Shown one piece after another: positions 39,856 to 49,944 of a stretch of DNA of 64,000 bases; within the stretch, counting starts at the first letter, position 1; every line of letters starts with the position of its first letter. The DNA is taken from NCBI GenBank assembly GCA_022709755.1, contig JAKLIF010000001.1, forward strand, positions 382,661-446,660. The letters are read 5' to 3'. Below the pieces are notes generated by a model. The model saw only the letters and a program-made list of their open reading frames with translations. It was not told the DNA's origin and ran no database searches. This stretch comes from Elusimicrobiota bacterium. Lineage in GTDB: Bacteria > Elusimicrobiota > Elusimicrobia > FEN-1173 > JAKLIF01. Both the position numbers and the translations under genes were made by a program.

Positions 39856-40836
39856 ATGGATATATTTAAACCAATAGAACTGTTTGCTGATCTCGCCACA
39901 TACGGATGGTTTAACATCTCACCTCATTCTTACTGGGGAGATACGGTGCATTTCTTCGTTTACGACACAATAAAAATTGGCATTTTGCTGATCCTCATCA
40001 ACTATGTTATGGCAATAACACGGTATTACTTTCCGATGGAAAAAACGAGGGATATCCTTGCGAAACGGCGTTGGTACGGATTGGATTATGTTTTTGCCGC
40101 GTTACTGGGTGTGGTGACGCCTTTTTGTTCCTGTTCGTCTATCCCTCTTTTCATCGGCTTCCTTGGCGCTGGAATTCCCCTGGGGGTGACGTTTGCTTTC
40201 CTGATCAGCTCGCCGCTAATTAATGAATCGTCTCTTTATCTCTTTCCCGCCATGTTCGGTATGAAAGTAACCTTGTTGTATAATTTTATTGGGATCGTTG
40301 TTGCCGTTGTCGGCGGCATGGTAATTCAAAAACTGAATATTGAAAAGTACGTGCGGCCAGAACTCTTGAAGATAAAATCACGGGGAGCTGTCGAACTGGA
40401 TTACGGTGGAGTTCCCTTGTCTTTAAAACAGAAAGTCATCCACTTTTGGGGGGATGGGATGGAGATCACCAAACAGATATTTCCCTACATGGTGTTGGGT
40501 GTTGGCGTCGGGGCGTTTATTCATGGTTTTGTGCCCAGGATTTTCGTTGAGCAATATTTCTCAGAAAAAACATGGTGGAGCATTCCCTTGGTGACTCTCT
40601 TGGGAACTCCTTTTTACGCTAATTCAGTCAGCGTAATTCCGATTATGGAAGCCATGGTGGGCAAAGGCGTTCCCCTCGGCACCGCGCTTACCTTCATGAC
40701 ATCCATCGTCACAATTTCCATCCCCGAAGCATTGATCCTCAATAAAGTAATGCGATGGCAACTGCTGGGATTATTTTTCGGCATTACGATCATCGGTATT
40801 ATGCTCATGGGCTATTTATTCAACGCGATTTTATAG
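39856..40836 (+). CDS. DUF318/ArsP-like permease
   Basis: The 326-residue polytopic permease belongs to the DUF318 (YraQ/ArsP/SO_0444-type) family. VTPFCSCSSIPLFIGFLGAG carries the conserved CSCS motif, and LLGTPFYANSVSVIPIMEAM the second half-motif. Family members export methylarsenicals or other soft-metal species. Its partner, a CxxC mini-thioredoxin, follows after ten bases, a common pairing. A 60-base sample (39961-40020) has 33% GC, against 62% for 39601-39660 in acr3, so the gene looks recently imported. The start at 39856 has a GGGAGGG Shine-Dalgarno. Confidence 0.88.
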   Translation: MDIFKPIELFADLATYGWFNISPHSYWGDTVHFFVYDTIKIGILLILINYVMAITRYYFPMEKTRDILAKRRWYGLDYVFAALLGVVTPFCSCSSIPLFIGFLGAGIPLGVTFAFLISSPLINESSLYLFPAMFGMKVTLLYNFIGIVVAVVGGMVIQKLNIEKYVRPELLKIKSRGAVELDYGGVPLSLKQKVIHFWGDGMEITKQIFPYMVLGVGVGAFIHGFVPRIFVEQYFSEKTWWSIPLVTLLGTPFYANSVSVIPIMEAMVGKGVPLGTALTFMTSIVTISIPEALILNKVMRWQLLGLFFGITIIGIMLMGYLFNAIL

Positions 40837-40846
40837 GAGGCTCGTC

Positions 40847-41080
40847 ATGAAGAAACTACAAATACTTGGCAGCGGTTGTCCCAAATGCAAATTACTGGCG
40901 GAGCAAGCGGAAAAAGCGGCTAAAGCAATGGGTTTGGAATACGAGCTAGAAAAAGTGACGGACATCGAGAAGATCATGGCGTTCGGAGTCATGTCCACTC
41001 CCGCCCTCGTGGTGGATGGAAAAATCAAATCATCGGGACGCGTCCCCTCCGCCGACGAACTCAAGGCGATGCTGTCATGA
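40847..41080 (+). CDS. Mini-thioredoxin with CPKC active site
   Basis: The 77-residue protein is of the redox-active disulfide protein 2 (MTH895-type) family. It begins MKKLQILGSGCPKCKLLAEQ, with the CPKC redox pair, and has the cis-Pro motif STPALVVDG. It probably reduces or ferries thiols for the permease beside it. The first half is AT-rich like the permease and the second half GC-rich like the later ars genes, with the change near codons 43-50. The stop overlaps the next start as ATGA. Confidence 0.9.
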   Translation: MKKLQILGSGCPKCKLLAEQAEKAAKAMGLEYELEKVTDIEKIMAFGVMSTPALVVDGKIKSSGRVPSADELKAMLS

Positions 41081-41568
41081 AAGGGACCTTCGCCATGAAA
41101 CCCCTGGGGATCTCGACACGCCTCAACCGGATCGTTCTGCTCCTCCTGTTGGGGATGTTCCCTCTCGCCTCCTTTTCAGCCGACGGCCCCTCCCCCGTCC
41201 CCCAAAAACCGAGGCCGACCGCATCCGATCCTCACAAACTGCTGGTCTACTACTTCCACGGGAACGCCCGGTGCATGACCTGCCGGAAATTCGAGTCCTA
41301 CACGAAAGCGATCATGGAGACACACTTTGCCGACGACACGAGGCGGGGACGCCTGGAATACAGGGTGGTGAACGTGGACGAAACCGGCAACGAACATTTC
41401 ATCCGGGACTACGGACTTTACACAAAATCAGTCGTCCTTTCAGACACTCGGGATGGACAACAGGTTCGATGGAAGAACCTGGACAAGATATGGGAGAAGG
41501 TGCGGAACGAGGCCGAATACAAACGATACATCGAGGAAGAAGTGCGGTCGTTCTTGGAAAAGACTTGA
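41077..41568 (+). CDS. ArsF-like exported thioredoxin-fold protein
   Basis: This 163-residue protein has a signal peptide (IVLLLLLGMFPLASFSADG). The thioredoxin-like region has YYFHGNARCMTCRKFESYTK, with a CMTC pair. This matches the group annotated as ArsF, found with ArsG in arsenic clusters and linked to tolerance of aromatic arsenicals. I infer that it passes electrons in the periplasm to or from the ArsG-like membrane protein. It overlaps the mini-thioredoxin by four bases, and ArsG starts inside its stop. Confidence 0.82.
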   Translation: MKGTFAMKPLGISTRLNRIVLLLLLGMFPLASFSADGPSPVPQKPRPTASDPHKLLVYYFHGNARCMTCRKFESYTKAIMETHFADDTRRGRLEYRVVNVDETGNEHFIRDYGLYTKSVVLSDTRDGQQVRWKNLDKIWEKVRNEAEYKRYIEEEVRSFLEKT

Positions 41569-42263
41569 TGGACTCGTTCCTTTTCGTTCCCGCTTCGGCG
41601 TTCTGGCTGGGTCTCCTCACCTCGTTGAGCCCTTGCCCGCTGGCCACCAACGTGACGGCGGTGGCCTACATCGGCCGGCTTGTGGGACGTCCCTCCCGCG
41701 TGTTCTGGGCAGGACTTCTCTACACGTTGGGTCGGGCCTTGGCCTATGTCCTCCTTTGCGCGGTCGTCACCTGGGGCTTGTTGTCCATTCCCGGCGTTTC
41801 CTTCTTTTTGCAGAGGCGAATGAACCAAGTGCTGGGGCCGATCCTTCTGTTGACGGGGTTATTCCTAGTGTTTGCGGAACGATTCAAGTTATCAAGCGGC
41901 GGGGGCCGATTCAGCGCGCTGATCCAACGGTGTGCCGATCACGGCGGCTGGTGGGGCGCGGCACCCATGGGGTTCCTGTTCGCGTTGTCGTTGTGTCCGG
42001 TGTCGGCGGCGCTCTTCTTCGGAAGTCTGATCCCGCTGACTGTGAAGCACAAATCCATCATGCTCCTGCCGACGGTTTACGGTGCGGGAACCGCCGTTCC
42101 CGCCGTCGTCATCGCGATCGCGTTGTCCTGGGGAGGCGGTGCCGTGGGGCGCGCCTATAACCGGATGAGCGGCGTTGAACATTGGGCGCGGTGGGTCACA
42201 GCGACTCTTTTCATCCTGGTGGGTGTTTATATGACGGTGACGACGCTCCGGGGGATTTTATGA
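41568..42263 (+). CDS. ArsG-like membrane protein of the DsbD/CcdA superfamily
   Basis: The 231-residue protein has six or so membrane segments. LTSLSPCPLATNVTAVAYIG and FALSLCPVSAALFFGSLIPL each carry a Cys-Pro, the pair that moves electrons in CcdA/DsbD-type proteins. This corresponds to the ArsG family next to ArsF. It probably shuttles reducing power across the membrane to ArsF or acts in arsenical efflux. It starts at the A of the ArsF stop (TGATG) and overlaps arsC as ATGA, so the block is tightly coupled. Confidence 0.82.
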   Translation: MDSFLFVPASAFWLGLLTSLSPCPLATNVTAVAYIGRLVGRPSRVFWAGLLYTLGRALAYVLLCAVVTWGLLSIPGVSFFLQRRMNQVLGPILLLTGLFLVFAERFKLSSGGGRFSALIQRCADHGGWWGAAPMGFLFALSLCPVSAALFFGSLIPLTVKHKSIMLLPTVYGAGTAVPAVVIAIALSWGGGAVGRAYNRMSGVEHWARWVTATLFILVGVYMTVTTLRGIL

Positions 42264-42709
42264 AAAAGCCGAAGATCAAAATCCTGTTTCTTTGCACGGG
42301 GAACTCATGCCGCAGCCAGATGGCGGAGGGATGGGCGCGCACGCTCAAGGCGGATGAAATCGAACCATGCTCGGCAGGGGTCGAACCACGCGGACTGGAT
42401 CCCCGTGCCGTCACGGTGATGGCGGAAGCCGGAGTGGACATCTCGTGGCAGACTTCCAAACAGGTGCGGGAAGTCCTTCATATCCCGTTCGATTATGTCA
42501 TCACCGTGTGCGATGACGTCGTCGAAGCGTGTCCTGTTTTCCCGGGCAAAGCCATCCGCGTCCACGCCGGATTTAGCGACCCTCCCCGGCTCGCCGCCGA
42601 CGCTAAAACAGAGGAGGAAGCCCTTTCTCATTACAGGAGAGTGCGTGACGAGATCCGGGCTTACGTCGAAAGATTGCCTCTCATTCTCATCAAACAGGAG
42701 TCCATATGA
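42260..42709 (+). CDS. arsC: Arsenate reductase, thioredoxin-coupled type
   Basis: The 149-residue enzyme has the low-molecular-weight phosphatase fold. The P-loop LFLCTGNSCRSQMAEG contains the catalytic Cys, and CDDVVEACPVFPG supplies the redox Cys residues. It reduces arsenate to arsenite, which Acr3 exports or ArsM methylates. The late loop DPPRLAADAKTEEE is normal for the family. The ATG overlaps the ArsG stop and its own stop overlaps arsM, both as ATGA. Confidence 0.93.
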   Translation: MKKPKIKILFLCTGNSCRSQMAEGWARTLKADEIEPCSAGVEPRGLDPRAVTVMAEAGVDISWQTSKQVREVLHIPFDYVITVCDDVVEACPVFPGKAIRVHAGFSDPPRLAADAKTEEEALSHYRRVRDEIRAYVERLPLILIKQESI

Positions 42710-43515
42710 AAACTCATGCCTCACCAAAGACAAAAAGGATCGTCCGGTCCGCCTACGGGCGGATCGCCCGCGAAGAATCCGGTTGCGGATGCCGTTGCGG
42801 CTCGACCGACTCCTCGTCGTTCTCGGAGACTCTCGGCTATAAGAAAAAAGACCTGGACACCATCCCCGAGTCGGCCGACCTGGGACTGGGATGCGGGAAC
42901 CCTGTCGCATTGGCTTCGCTCAAACCGGGTGAAACCGTGTTGGATCTGGGTTCGGGAGCGGGAATCGACTGTTTTCTGGCCGCCAAAAAAGTCGGGGCCC
43001 GCGGTCGGGTGATCGGGGTGGACATGACGCCCGAGATGGTCTCCAAAGCGCGGCGGAACGCAAAACGCGCCGGGATCAGGAACGTCGAATTCCGACTGGG
43101 AGAGATAGAACGCCTTCCACTGCCGGATGATTCGGTGGACATCGTCCTCAGCAACTGCGTGATCAATCTGGCGACGGACAAAGAAAAGGCATGGACGGAA
43201 ATCCATCGCGTGTTGAAACCGGGAGGGAGGGTATCGATCTCGGACATGGTCCTGCTCAAGCGACTTCCGAAGCCGGTTGAAAAAAGCGCGAAGGCGTACG
43301 TGGGTTGTGTCGCGGGAGCGTTGCTTCTGAGAGATTACGAAAAGATCGTTAAAGAATCGGGGCTGAAAAATATAAGGGTCTTGCTCAAGAAAAGTTCATC
43401 GTGCGTCTCCCCGAACACAACAGATCCGTTCGGAAAAACGTTAACACACGCGCTCAAATCCGCCCAGGCCCTGGACAAGACCGTGGCCAGCGTCTCCATC
43501 ACCGCCCGGAAATAA
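42706..43515 (+). CDS. arsM: Arsenite S-adenosylmethionine methyltransferase
   Basis: The 269-residue class I methyltransferase has the SAM site VLDLGSGAGIDCFLAAKKVG and VIGVDMTPEMV. Cys residues likely to bind As(III) lie in the N-terminal ESGCGCRCGSTDS, in LGLGCGNPVA, in SNCVIN and in YVGCVAG. The arrangement matches ArsM. It methylates arsenite, producing species that the DUF318 permease could export. It is the last gene of the ars operon. Bases 43516-43661 after it hold only a weak hairpin without a T-run. Confidence 0.93.
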   Translation: MKTHASPKTKRIVRSAYGRIAREESGCGCRCGSTDSSSFSETLGYKKKDLDTIPESADLGLGCGNPVALASLKPGETVLDLGSGAGIDCFLAAKKVGARGRVIGVDMTPEMVSKARRNAKRAGIRNVEFRLGEIERLPLPDDSVDIVLSNCVINLATDKEKAWTEIHRVLKPGGRVSISDMVLLKRLPKPVEKSAKAYVGCVAGALLLRDYEKIVKESGLKNIRVLLKKSSSCVSPNTTDPFGKTLTHALKSAQALDKTVASVSITARK

Positions 43516-43661
43516 CTCCGGGTTAAAATCAAATTATTCACCACTCTTTCGAACACCACTCGGTCCTTTTTCTTACGCAATGCTCCGAGCCCGCCTGAAC
43601 ACCCCCTCAAAAACATACGGGAGAAACTCCCTCGAAGGGCAAAGAGAATACACCGCGATAA

Positions 43662-44225
43662 TCAAACCGGATTCCCGGTTTTCCCCTCAAGTTCCACAGC
43701 GAACCGTTCCCATTTCCGATGTAATTCCGATCCCAGCTCCCTTTCGGCATCCTCAAAAGTATTCCGGAGACCCTCCTGTTCCGAACCGCTCAACAGCTTG
43801 TTGGCCATCGGAGACAGCAGGTAGTCTTCCTTCCATATGTGATTGGGATAGAGAGCCGCCAGAGCCTTCATGCTCTCCTGAAGTGCGCCCCGCCCGCCGG
43901 ACCGATCTTTCGCATACCCCTCGATGGCCTCTGCAAATTTTCCAACCCACTCGCGGCCGATCTTATGTTCATGCAGAAGCGCCCCCAGCGGACACCCCGT
44001 CAAGGGAACGCCCTTCTTCTGAAGAAAGGTGAAAAGATAGACTTCCTCCTTTCCATGGTGGCACCGATCGGCGTAGATGCGCAAGAATTCAACGATGGAA
44101 CGCAACGTGTCCGGATCAACATCAAAACCCTTTCCCACCCTGTCTTCCAAGGAAACCATAACGGCCACGACTTTAAGGATGAACACGTGTTCCGCCTCCA
44201 TGATATCCGTCGCTGTCCTTGTCAT
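43662..44225 (-). CDS. Hemerythrin-domain protein
   Basis: The 187-residue four-helix protein has the HHE pattern: EAEHVFILKVVAVM, RCHHGKEEVYLFTFLQ, LLHEHKIGREWV and LYPNHIWKEDYLLSPMANKL. These supply the His and Glu ligands of a di-iron site. Such cytoplasmic proteins bind O2 or NO or hold iron. The start at 44225 has GGAGG eight bases upstream. It ends convergently with arsM and follows msrB by 17 bases, suggesting a link to oxidative stress. Confidence 0.9.
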   Translation of the reverse strand: MTRTATDIMEAEHVFILKVVAVMVSLEDRVGKGFDVDPDTLRSIVEFLRIYADRCHHGKEEVYLFTFLQKKGVPLTGCPLGALLHEHKIGREWVGKFAEAIEGYAKDRSGGRGALQESMKALAALYPNHIWKEDYLLSPMANKLLSGSEQEGLRNTFEDAERELGSELHRKWERFAVELEGKTGNPV

Positions 44226-44242
44226 AGGTGAATCCTCCTTTT

Positions 44243-44776
44243 TTAACCCGGCCCCGGTATTGATTTTAATCCGATGAACCGCAACGCCGCGGAATTGATG
44301 CAATAACGCCTCCCGGCGGGAGCCGGTCCATCATCGAACACATGCCCCAGATGGGCTCCACAGCGGGCGCAGACCACTTCGGTCCTCTCCATCCCCTGGC
44401 TGTGATCGGCGATCTCCCGGACGTTCTCCGGAGCGACCGGCCGAGTGTAGCTCGGCCAGCCGGTGCCCGAGTCGAATTTCTCCTCCGATAAGAAAAGGTC
44501 GGCCCCACACCCCACGCAACGATAGACTCCGGCCTCATGGTGGTCCCAGTAACCGCCGGAACAGGATTTCTCCGTCCCGCGCCGGCGCGTCACGTCATAT
44601 TGCTCCGGGGTCAAAATCTTCCGCCACTCCGGGTCGGTCTTGACGACCTTGTCGACGACGATGTAATCCTTCTTTTCGACTGAATAGATCCTCACGTCAT
44701 CCTCCGCCCGAGGGCTCAACGACATTCCCATCAAAAATACCATCGAAACGACCGGCGCCCACCGCCGAATCCTCAC
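44243..44776 (-). CDS. msrB: Exported peptide-methionine (R)-S-oxide reductase
   Basis: The protein has 177 residues. After a signal-like segment ([20 protein letters not shown]) comes the MsrB domain: [19 protein letters not shown], zinc-binding CVGC and CARC pairs, [12 protein letters not shown] and the catalytic [12 protein letters not shown]. It repairs oxidised methionine, here probably in the periplasm. A GTG start at 44776 overlaps the phosphoesterase stop as GTGA and has GGAGGC upstream. The longer frame to 44851 is less likely. Confidence 0.92.
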   Translation of the reverse strand: MRIRRWAPVVSMVFLMGMSLSPRAEDDVRIYSVEKKDYIVVDKVVKTDPEWRKILTPEQYDVTRRRGTEKSCSGGYWDHHEAGVYRCVGCGADLFLSEEKFDSGTGWPSYTRPVAPENVREIADHSQGMERTEVVCARCGAHLGHVFDDGPAPAGRRYCINSAALRFIGLKSIPGPG

Positions 44777-45909
44777 GCCTCCGCCCCGGTGGAACGGAGC
44801 GTGAACACCAATATCTCGCTCGGGGCGAACAGTCTCATGCGCGGACCCCACGTCCCCGTCCCACGGGACACCCAGAGCGTCATCCCCCCGACTTCATAGC
44901 GTCCGACAAGATACGGATAGACCAGCTTGACGACATGGCCGAACGGCCAGATCTGCCCGGAATGGGTGTGCCCCGACAACATCAACGTGACATGTTCCCG
45001 GGCGGCCTCCTCGACACGAAGCGGACTATGGCTCAACAATATCGTGGGCCCGGTGTCCCTTCGGGCCAAGGCCTGCCTGATCGGGGCGATGGTCTCGCCG
45101 AACTCGCGGCGAGCCGACAGGTCGTCAACTCCGGCCAGGTTGAGTCCGGGACGGACGACCACCGACTCGTCGCGGAGCACCTGGTATCCCGCCGACTTAA
45201 GAACGGCGACGCTCTCCTCCAATCCCGCATAGTATTCATGATTCCCCGTGACCGCCCAGACCCCCCAGGGGACCTGCCATTTTTTCAATACAGGGACCAG
45301 TTTCTCGGCATGCGTCGCGTTGCCGTCAAAAATATCGCCCGTCATGAAGACGACATCCGGCCGGATCCCCTGGACCTGCGACCACAGGCGTTCCAGCCAC
45401 CTCTCTCCCAGGACCGTTCCCAAGTGGAGGTCGGACAATTGGACCGCGATCGTTCCATCCAAAGAAGCGGGGAGCCCCGCCAGGGGAACCTCGTATCGGC
45501 GGATCACCGGCGACCGAAGTCCGTTGACGACCCCCCAGACGGAAAAGAGGGCCGTGAGGGCGAGCGCGCTCCAACGGACCGCCGGCACATATTCCCGGAA
45601 CAACCAGCCGAAACCCGTCAGCACATCCGCAAAGAAGAACAGGGCAAGCGCGATGAACACGAACCCCATCCAGAAGCCGCCGACGATCTCCAACAACCAC
45701 GACAGGTTCGACGGCGACCGGTGTCCGAGTATGTGGGCCAAGGGAAAAACGGCCCACAACAGAAAGAAGAGCGCCAGGAGGATGCGGTGTGCCGATTGGG
45801 ATTGAAGAACGGACAGGTTCCACAAGCGCGACAACACGTAGGCGTTCATTCCCGCCCACGTTCCGATGAAAACGATGAAGAATGCGATGAAACGCGCCGT
45901 GCTGTGCAT
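44773..45909 (-). CDS. Membrane-anchored calcineurin-like metallophosphoesterase
   Basis: The 378-residue protein has four hydrophobic segments in the first 130 residues, then a metallophosphatase domain of the YaeI/YkuE type: [47 protein letters not shown] and [14 protein letters not shown]. All metal ligands are present. YkuE-like enzymes may act on lipid or UDP-linked substrates, but the substrate here is unknown. A strong hairpin lies in the 5' leader. It is the first gene of a unit with msrB and hemerythrin. Confidence 0.9.
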   Translation of the reverse strand: MHSTARFIAFFIVFIGTWAGMNAYVLSRLWNLSVLQSQSAHRILLALFFLLWAVFPLAHILGHRSPSNLSWLLEIVGGFWMGFVFIALALFFFADVLTGFGWLFREYVPAVRWSALALTALFSVWGVVNGLRSPVIRRYEVPLAGLPASLDGTIAVQLSDLHLGTVLGERWLERLWSQVQGIRPDVVFMTGDIFDGNATHAEKLVPVLKKWQVPWGVWAVTGNHEYYAGLEESVAVLKSAGYQVLRDESVVVRPGLNLAGVDDLSARREFGETIAPIRQALARRDTGPTILLSHSPLRVEEAAREHVTLMLSGHTHSGQIWPFGHVVKLVYPYLVGRYEVGGMTLWVSRGTGTWGPRMRLFAPSEILVFTLRSTGAEA

Positions 45910-45933
45910 GAGGAATTCCCCTTTAAGGACGAT

Positions 45934-45957
45934 GGCCGGAGAGGCCGCTCCCCGGCC
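45934..45957. other. Strong hairpin in the phosphoesterase leader
   Basis: GGCCGG at 45934-45939 pairs with CCGGCC at 45952-45957. After one mismatch, GAG pairs with CTC, leaving a GCC-G loop. The stem lies in the leader of the minus-strand phosphoesterase gene, 24 bases before its ATG, and has no T-run. Confidence 0.45.
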
Positions 45958-45962
45958 AAAAC

Positions 45963-45990
45963 ATTCTAATTATTTCTTGACACCGTTGAA
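45963..45990 (-). promoter_or_regulatory. Divergent promoter for the phosphoesterase-msrB-hemerythrin unit
   Basis: Minus strand: TTCAAC (45990-45985), a 16-base spacer, TAGAAT (45968-45963). It overlaps the Rrf2 promoter on the other strand. Confidence 0.4.
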
Positions 45991-46005
45991 TATATATTTT
46001 AATCT
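45977..46005 (+). promoter_or_regulatory. Promoter of the Rrf2-metY-cysK-metX-metW operon
   Basis: Perfect TTGACA (45977-45982), a 17-base spacer and TAATCT (46000-46005), giving a leader of about 30 bases before the Rrf2 gene. Confidence 0.65.
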
Positions 46006-46008
46006 CTA

Positions 46009-46021
46009 CCTAATTAATAGG
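46009..46021. promoter_or_regulatory. Candidate Rrf2 operator
   Basis: CCTA-ATTAA-TAGG is an inverted repeat across the expected transcription start. Rrf2-family repressors such as CymR and IscR bind AT-rich imperfect palindromes here, so autoregulation is likely. Confidence 0.45.
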
Positions 46022-46043
46022 AATTATAGTATATAACCTTATC

Positions 46044-46481
46044 ATGAAACTTTCAACCAAAGGACGTTACGGTGTCAGACTGATGATCGATCTGGCCCTC
46101 CATTACGGAGAAGGCCCCGTCGACCTCAAGGCCATCTCGAAGAGACAGGGGATCTCCGAGAAATATCTGTGGCACCTGATCCCGCCGCTCAAGAACGCCG
46201 GACTGATCCATTCGGTCCGCGGAGCCCGGGGGGGATATCTGCTGGCCCATAAACCGGATCAGATCACCCTCAAAGACATCGTCTGTCTTCTGGAGGGATC
46301 GATGTCCCTGGTGGATTGCCTGTCCAATCCGGCGGCCTGTAAGAGGATGCAGGGATGTGTCACCAGGGACGTTTGGCAGGTCGTCACCAAAAAGATCCTG
46401 GAAACGCTGGAATCTTTCACCCTGGAGGCCCTGGCCGAGAAACTGAAAAAGAAACGCGGAGTATTCACCTATTCCATCTGA
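46044..46481 (+). CDS. Rrf2-family transcriptional regulator
   Basis: The 145-residue winged-helix protein starts MKLSTKGRYGVRLMIDLALH. The recognition region is ISEKYLWHLIPPLKNAGLIH, then SVRGARGGYLLAHKPDQITL. Three Cys lie in the sensor loop (VDCLSNPAACKRMQGC), the region that holds the Fe-S cluster in IscR and NsrR. CymR, the cysteine-metabolism regulator, lacks those Cys. Its place directly before metY and cysK suggests control of sulfur assimilation. No clear Shine-Dalgarno precedes the ATG. Confidence 0.92.
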   Translation: MKLSTKGRYGVRLMIDLALHYGEGPVDLKAISKRQGISEKYLWHLIPPLKNAGLIHSVRGARGGYLLAHKPDQITLKDIVCLLEGSMSLVDCLSNPAACKRMQGCVTRDVWQVVTKKILETLESFTLEALAEKLKKKRGVFTYSI

Positions 46482-46486
46482 TGTAA

Positions 46487-47839
<1,353 letters not shown>

Positions 47840-47854
47840 CGACGGACCGGGTCC

Positions 47855-48781
47855 ATGCGTATATTCAGCGACATCACAAAGACCGTCGGGAACACCCCGC
47901 TCGTCCGCCTGAACCGGATCACCCTGGGCGTGCCCGCTCGGATACTCGCCAAAGTGGAATCGTTCAATCCGCTCTCCAGCGTGAAAGATCGCATCGGCGT
48001 GGCCATGATCGACGATGCGGAAAAACGCGGGGTCCTGAAAAAAGATTCCGTCCTGATCGAACCCACCAGCGGCAACACCGGGATCGCCTTGGCGTTCGCG
48101 GCGGCGGCCAAGGGGTACCGCCTCATCCTCACCATGCCCGAAACGATGAGCGCGGAGCGGCGGCAACTCCTGTCCATCCTGGGAGCGGAGATCGTGCTCA
48201 CGCCCGGAGCGGACGGAATGCGGGGCGCCGTCGACAAAGCCGACGCACTGGCCAAAACCGTCAAACACGCCGTCGTGCTCCAACAGTTCAATAATCCCGC
48301 CAACCCGCGGGCCCATCGGGAGACCACCGCCGAGGAAATATGGAGCGACACCGACGGCGAAGTGGACATCGTGGTGGCCGGGGTCGGCACGGGAGGAACC
48401 ATCACGGGAATCGCCGAAGCGATCAAAAAGAAAAAAAAGAGTTTCCGGGTGATCGCCGTCGAACCGGCGGGGTCTCCGGTCCTCTCGGGAGGCGCGCCCG
48501 GCCCCCACAAAATCCAGGGAATCGGCGCGGGCTTCGTCCCCCGGGTATTAAAAAAAGATATAATTGATGAAATCATTCCGGTGCAGGACGACGACGCGGG
48601 GCACACCGCACGGCAACTGGCCAAACTGGAAGGGATCCTGGTCGGGATCTCCGGCGGCGCGGCCCTCTGGGCGGCCCTCGAAGTGGCCGGACGCAAAGAG
48701 AACAAGGATCAGATGATCGTCGTCATCCTCCCCGACACCGGAGAAAGGTACCTGTCCACCTGGCTCTTCAAAGAGACCTGA
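47855..48781 (+). CDS. cysK: Cysteine synthase
   Basis: The 308-residue PLP enzyme makes cysteine from O-acetylserine and sulfide. [16 protein letters not shown], the lysine in [15 protein letters not shown] (about residue 44), [35 protein letters not shown] and the C-terminal [15 protein letters not shown] are all present. CysK rather than CysM or CBS is indicated by the TSGNTG and length. It lies 15 bases after metY. Confidence 0.95.
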   Translation: MRIFSDITKTVGNTPLVRLNRITLGVPARILAKVESFNPLSSVKDRIGVAMIDDAEKRGVLKKDSVLIEPTSGNTGIALAFAAAAKGYRLILTMPETMSAERRQLLSILGAEIVLTPGADGMRGAVDKADALAKTVKHAVVLQQFNNPANPRAHRETTAEEIWSDTDGEVDIVVAGVGTGGTITGIAEAIKKKKKSFRVIAVEPAGSPVLSGGAPGPHKIQGIGAGFVPRVLKKDIIDEIIPVQDDDAGHTARQLAKLEGILVGISGGAALWAALEVAGRKENKDQMIVVILPDTGERYLSTWLFKET

Positions 48782-48798
48782 CCGGACGGAACAGATCA

Positions 48799-49944
48799 AT
48801 GACTTCATCCAAAGGCGTCGGCGTCGTTGAAACGAGATATTTCACGTTCGCCGAGCCCCCCCACGAATTCGTTCTGGAGAGCGGAGAAAAACTCGGGCCC
48901 GTCACGCTGGCCTACGAGACCTACGGCACGCTCAACGAACACAAGACCAACGCCATTCTGGTGCTCCACGCCCTCTCCGGAGACGCCCACGCCGCCGGCT
49001 ACCACGCCGGCGAGGAGAAGGCGGGCTGGTGGGACAATTTCATCGGACCCGGACGGGCCATCGACACCGACCAGTATTTCGTCATCTGCTCCAACATCCT
49101 CGGCGGATGCAAGGGCTCGACGGGACCTAAATCCATCGACCCCAAGACCGGCAAACCCTTCGGACTGGAATTCCCGGACATCACCATCGGCGACATGGTT
49201 CACGCGCAGAAAAAACTCGTGGACCACCTGGGGATCAAGAAACTCTTATCGGTCATCGGCGGGTCCATGGGCGGAATGCAAGTGCTGGCCTGGATGATCC
49301 ACTATCCCGACCGGATCGTGAGCGCCATCCCGATCGCCACCGCCGAGAAACATTCGCCACGGCAGATCGCCTTTGACGAAGTGGGCCGCCAGGCCATCAT
49401 GGCCGACCCCAACTGGAAGTCGGGGGCCTATTACGACGGGCCTCCTCCCGCCCAGGGACTGGCCGTGGCCCGCATGTTGGGCCACATCACCTACATGAGC
49501 GACATCTCCATGGCCGAGAAGTTCGGCCGCAAGAAGAAGAGCGCCAACGAGGACGGGCCCTTCAAGTTCACCGCCGAGTTCGAGGTGGAAGGATATCTGC
49601 TCTACCGCGGAGAGAGTTTCGTGCGCCGGTTCGATGCCAACACCTACCTCTACATCACCAAAGCCATGGACAATTTCGACGCCTCGGCGGACCGTCCTCT
49701 CCAGGACGCGCTGTTGGACAAAGACATGAAAGTGCTGGTGATCGCCTTCAAGTCGGACTGGTTGTATCCCACCTACCAGTCCAAAGACATCGTCCGGGCC
49801 TGCAAACAGGCCGGGCTGGAGACCACGTTCTGCGAGATCGATTCCACCTACGGGCACGACGCCTTCCTTCTTGAAAAGGATGACGAGACCCATCTGATCA
49901 AACATTTCCTCAGGCGCTGCTACCAGCACCTCCACAAACCATGA
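48799..49944 (+). CDS. metX: Homoserine O-acetyltransferase
   Basis: The 381-residue alpha/beta hydrolase acetylates homoserine for MetY. The catalytic Ser is in SVIGGSMGGMQVLAWMIHYP. The Asp is in the FKSDWLYPTYQSKD region and the His in TYGHDAFLLEKDDE. The early motif GPVTLAYETYGTLNEHKTNA and LGGCKGSTGPKSIDPKTGKP are typical of MetX. The stop overlaps metW as ATGA, the widespread metX-metW pairing. Confidence 0.95.
   Translation: MTSSKGVGVVETRYFTFAEPPHEFVLESGEKLGPVTLAYETYGTLNEHKTNAILVLHALSGDAHAAGYHAGEEKAGWWDNFIGPGRAIDTDQYFVICSNILGGCKGSTGPKSIDPKTGKPFGLEFPDITIGDMVHAQKKLVDHLGIKKLLSVIGGSMGGMQVLAWMIHYPDRIVSAIPIATAEKHSPRQIAFDEVGRQAIMADPNWKSGAYYDGPPPAQGLAVARMLGHITYMSDISMAEKFGRKKKSANEDGPFKFTAEFEVEGYLLYRGESFVRRFDANTYLYITKAMDNFDASADRPLQDALLDKDMKVLVIAFKSDWLYPTYQSKDIVRACKQAGLETTFCEIDSTYGHDAFLLEKDDETHLIKHFLRRCYQHLHKP

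Noticed and set aside
43664-43686. Bidirectional terminator between arsM and the hemerythrin gene
   Set aside because: AACCGG and CCGGTT can pair around a short loop, but the hairpin lies inside the hemerythrin coding end and has no T-run on either strand.
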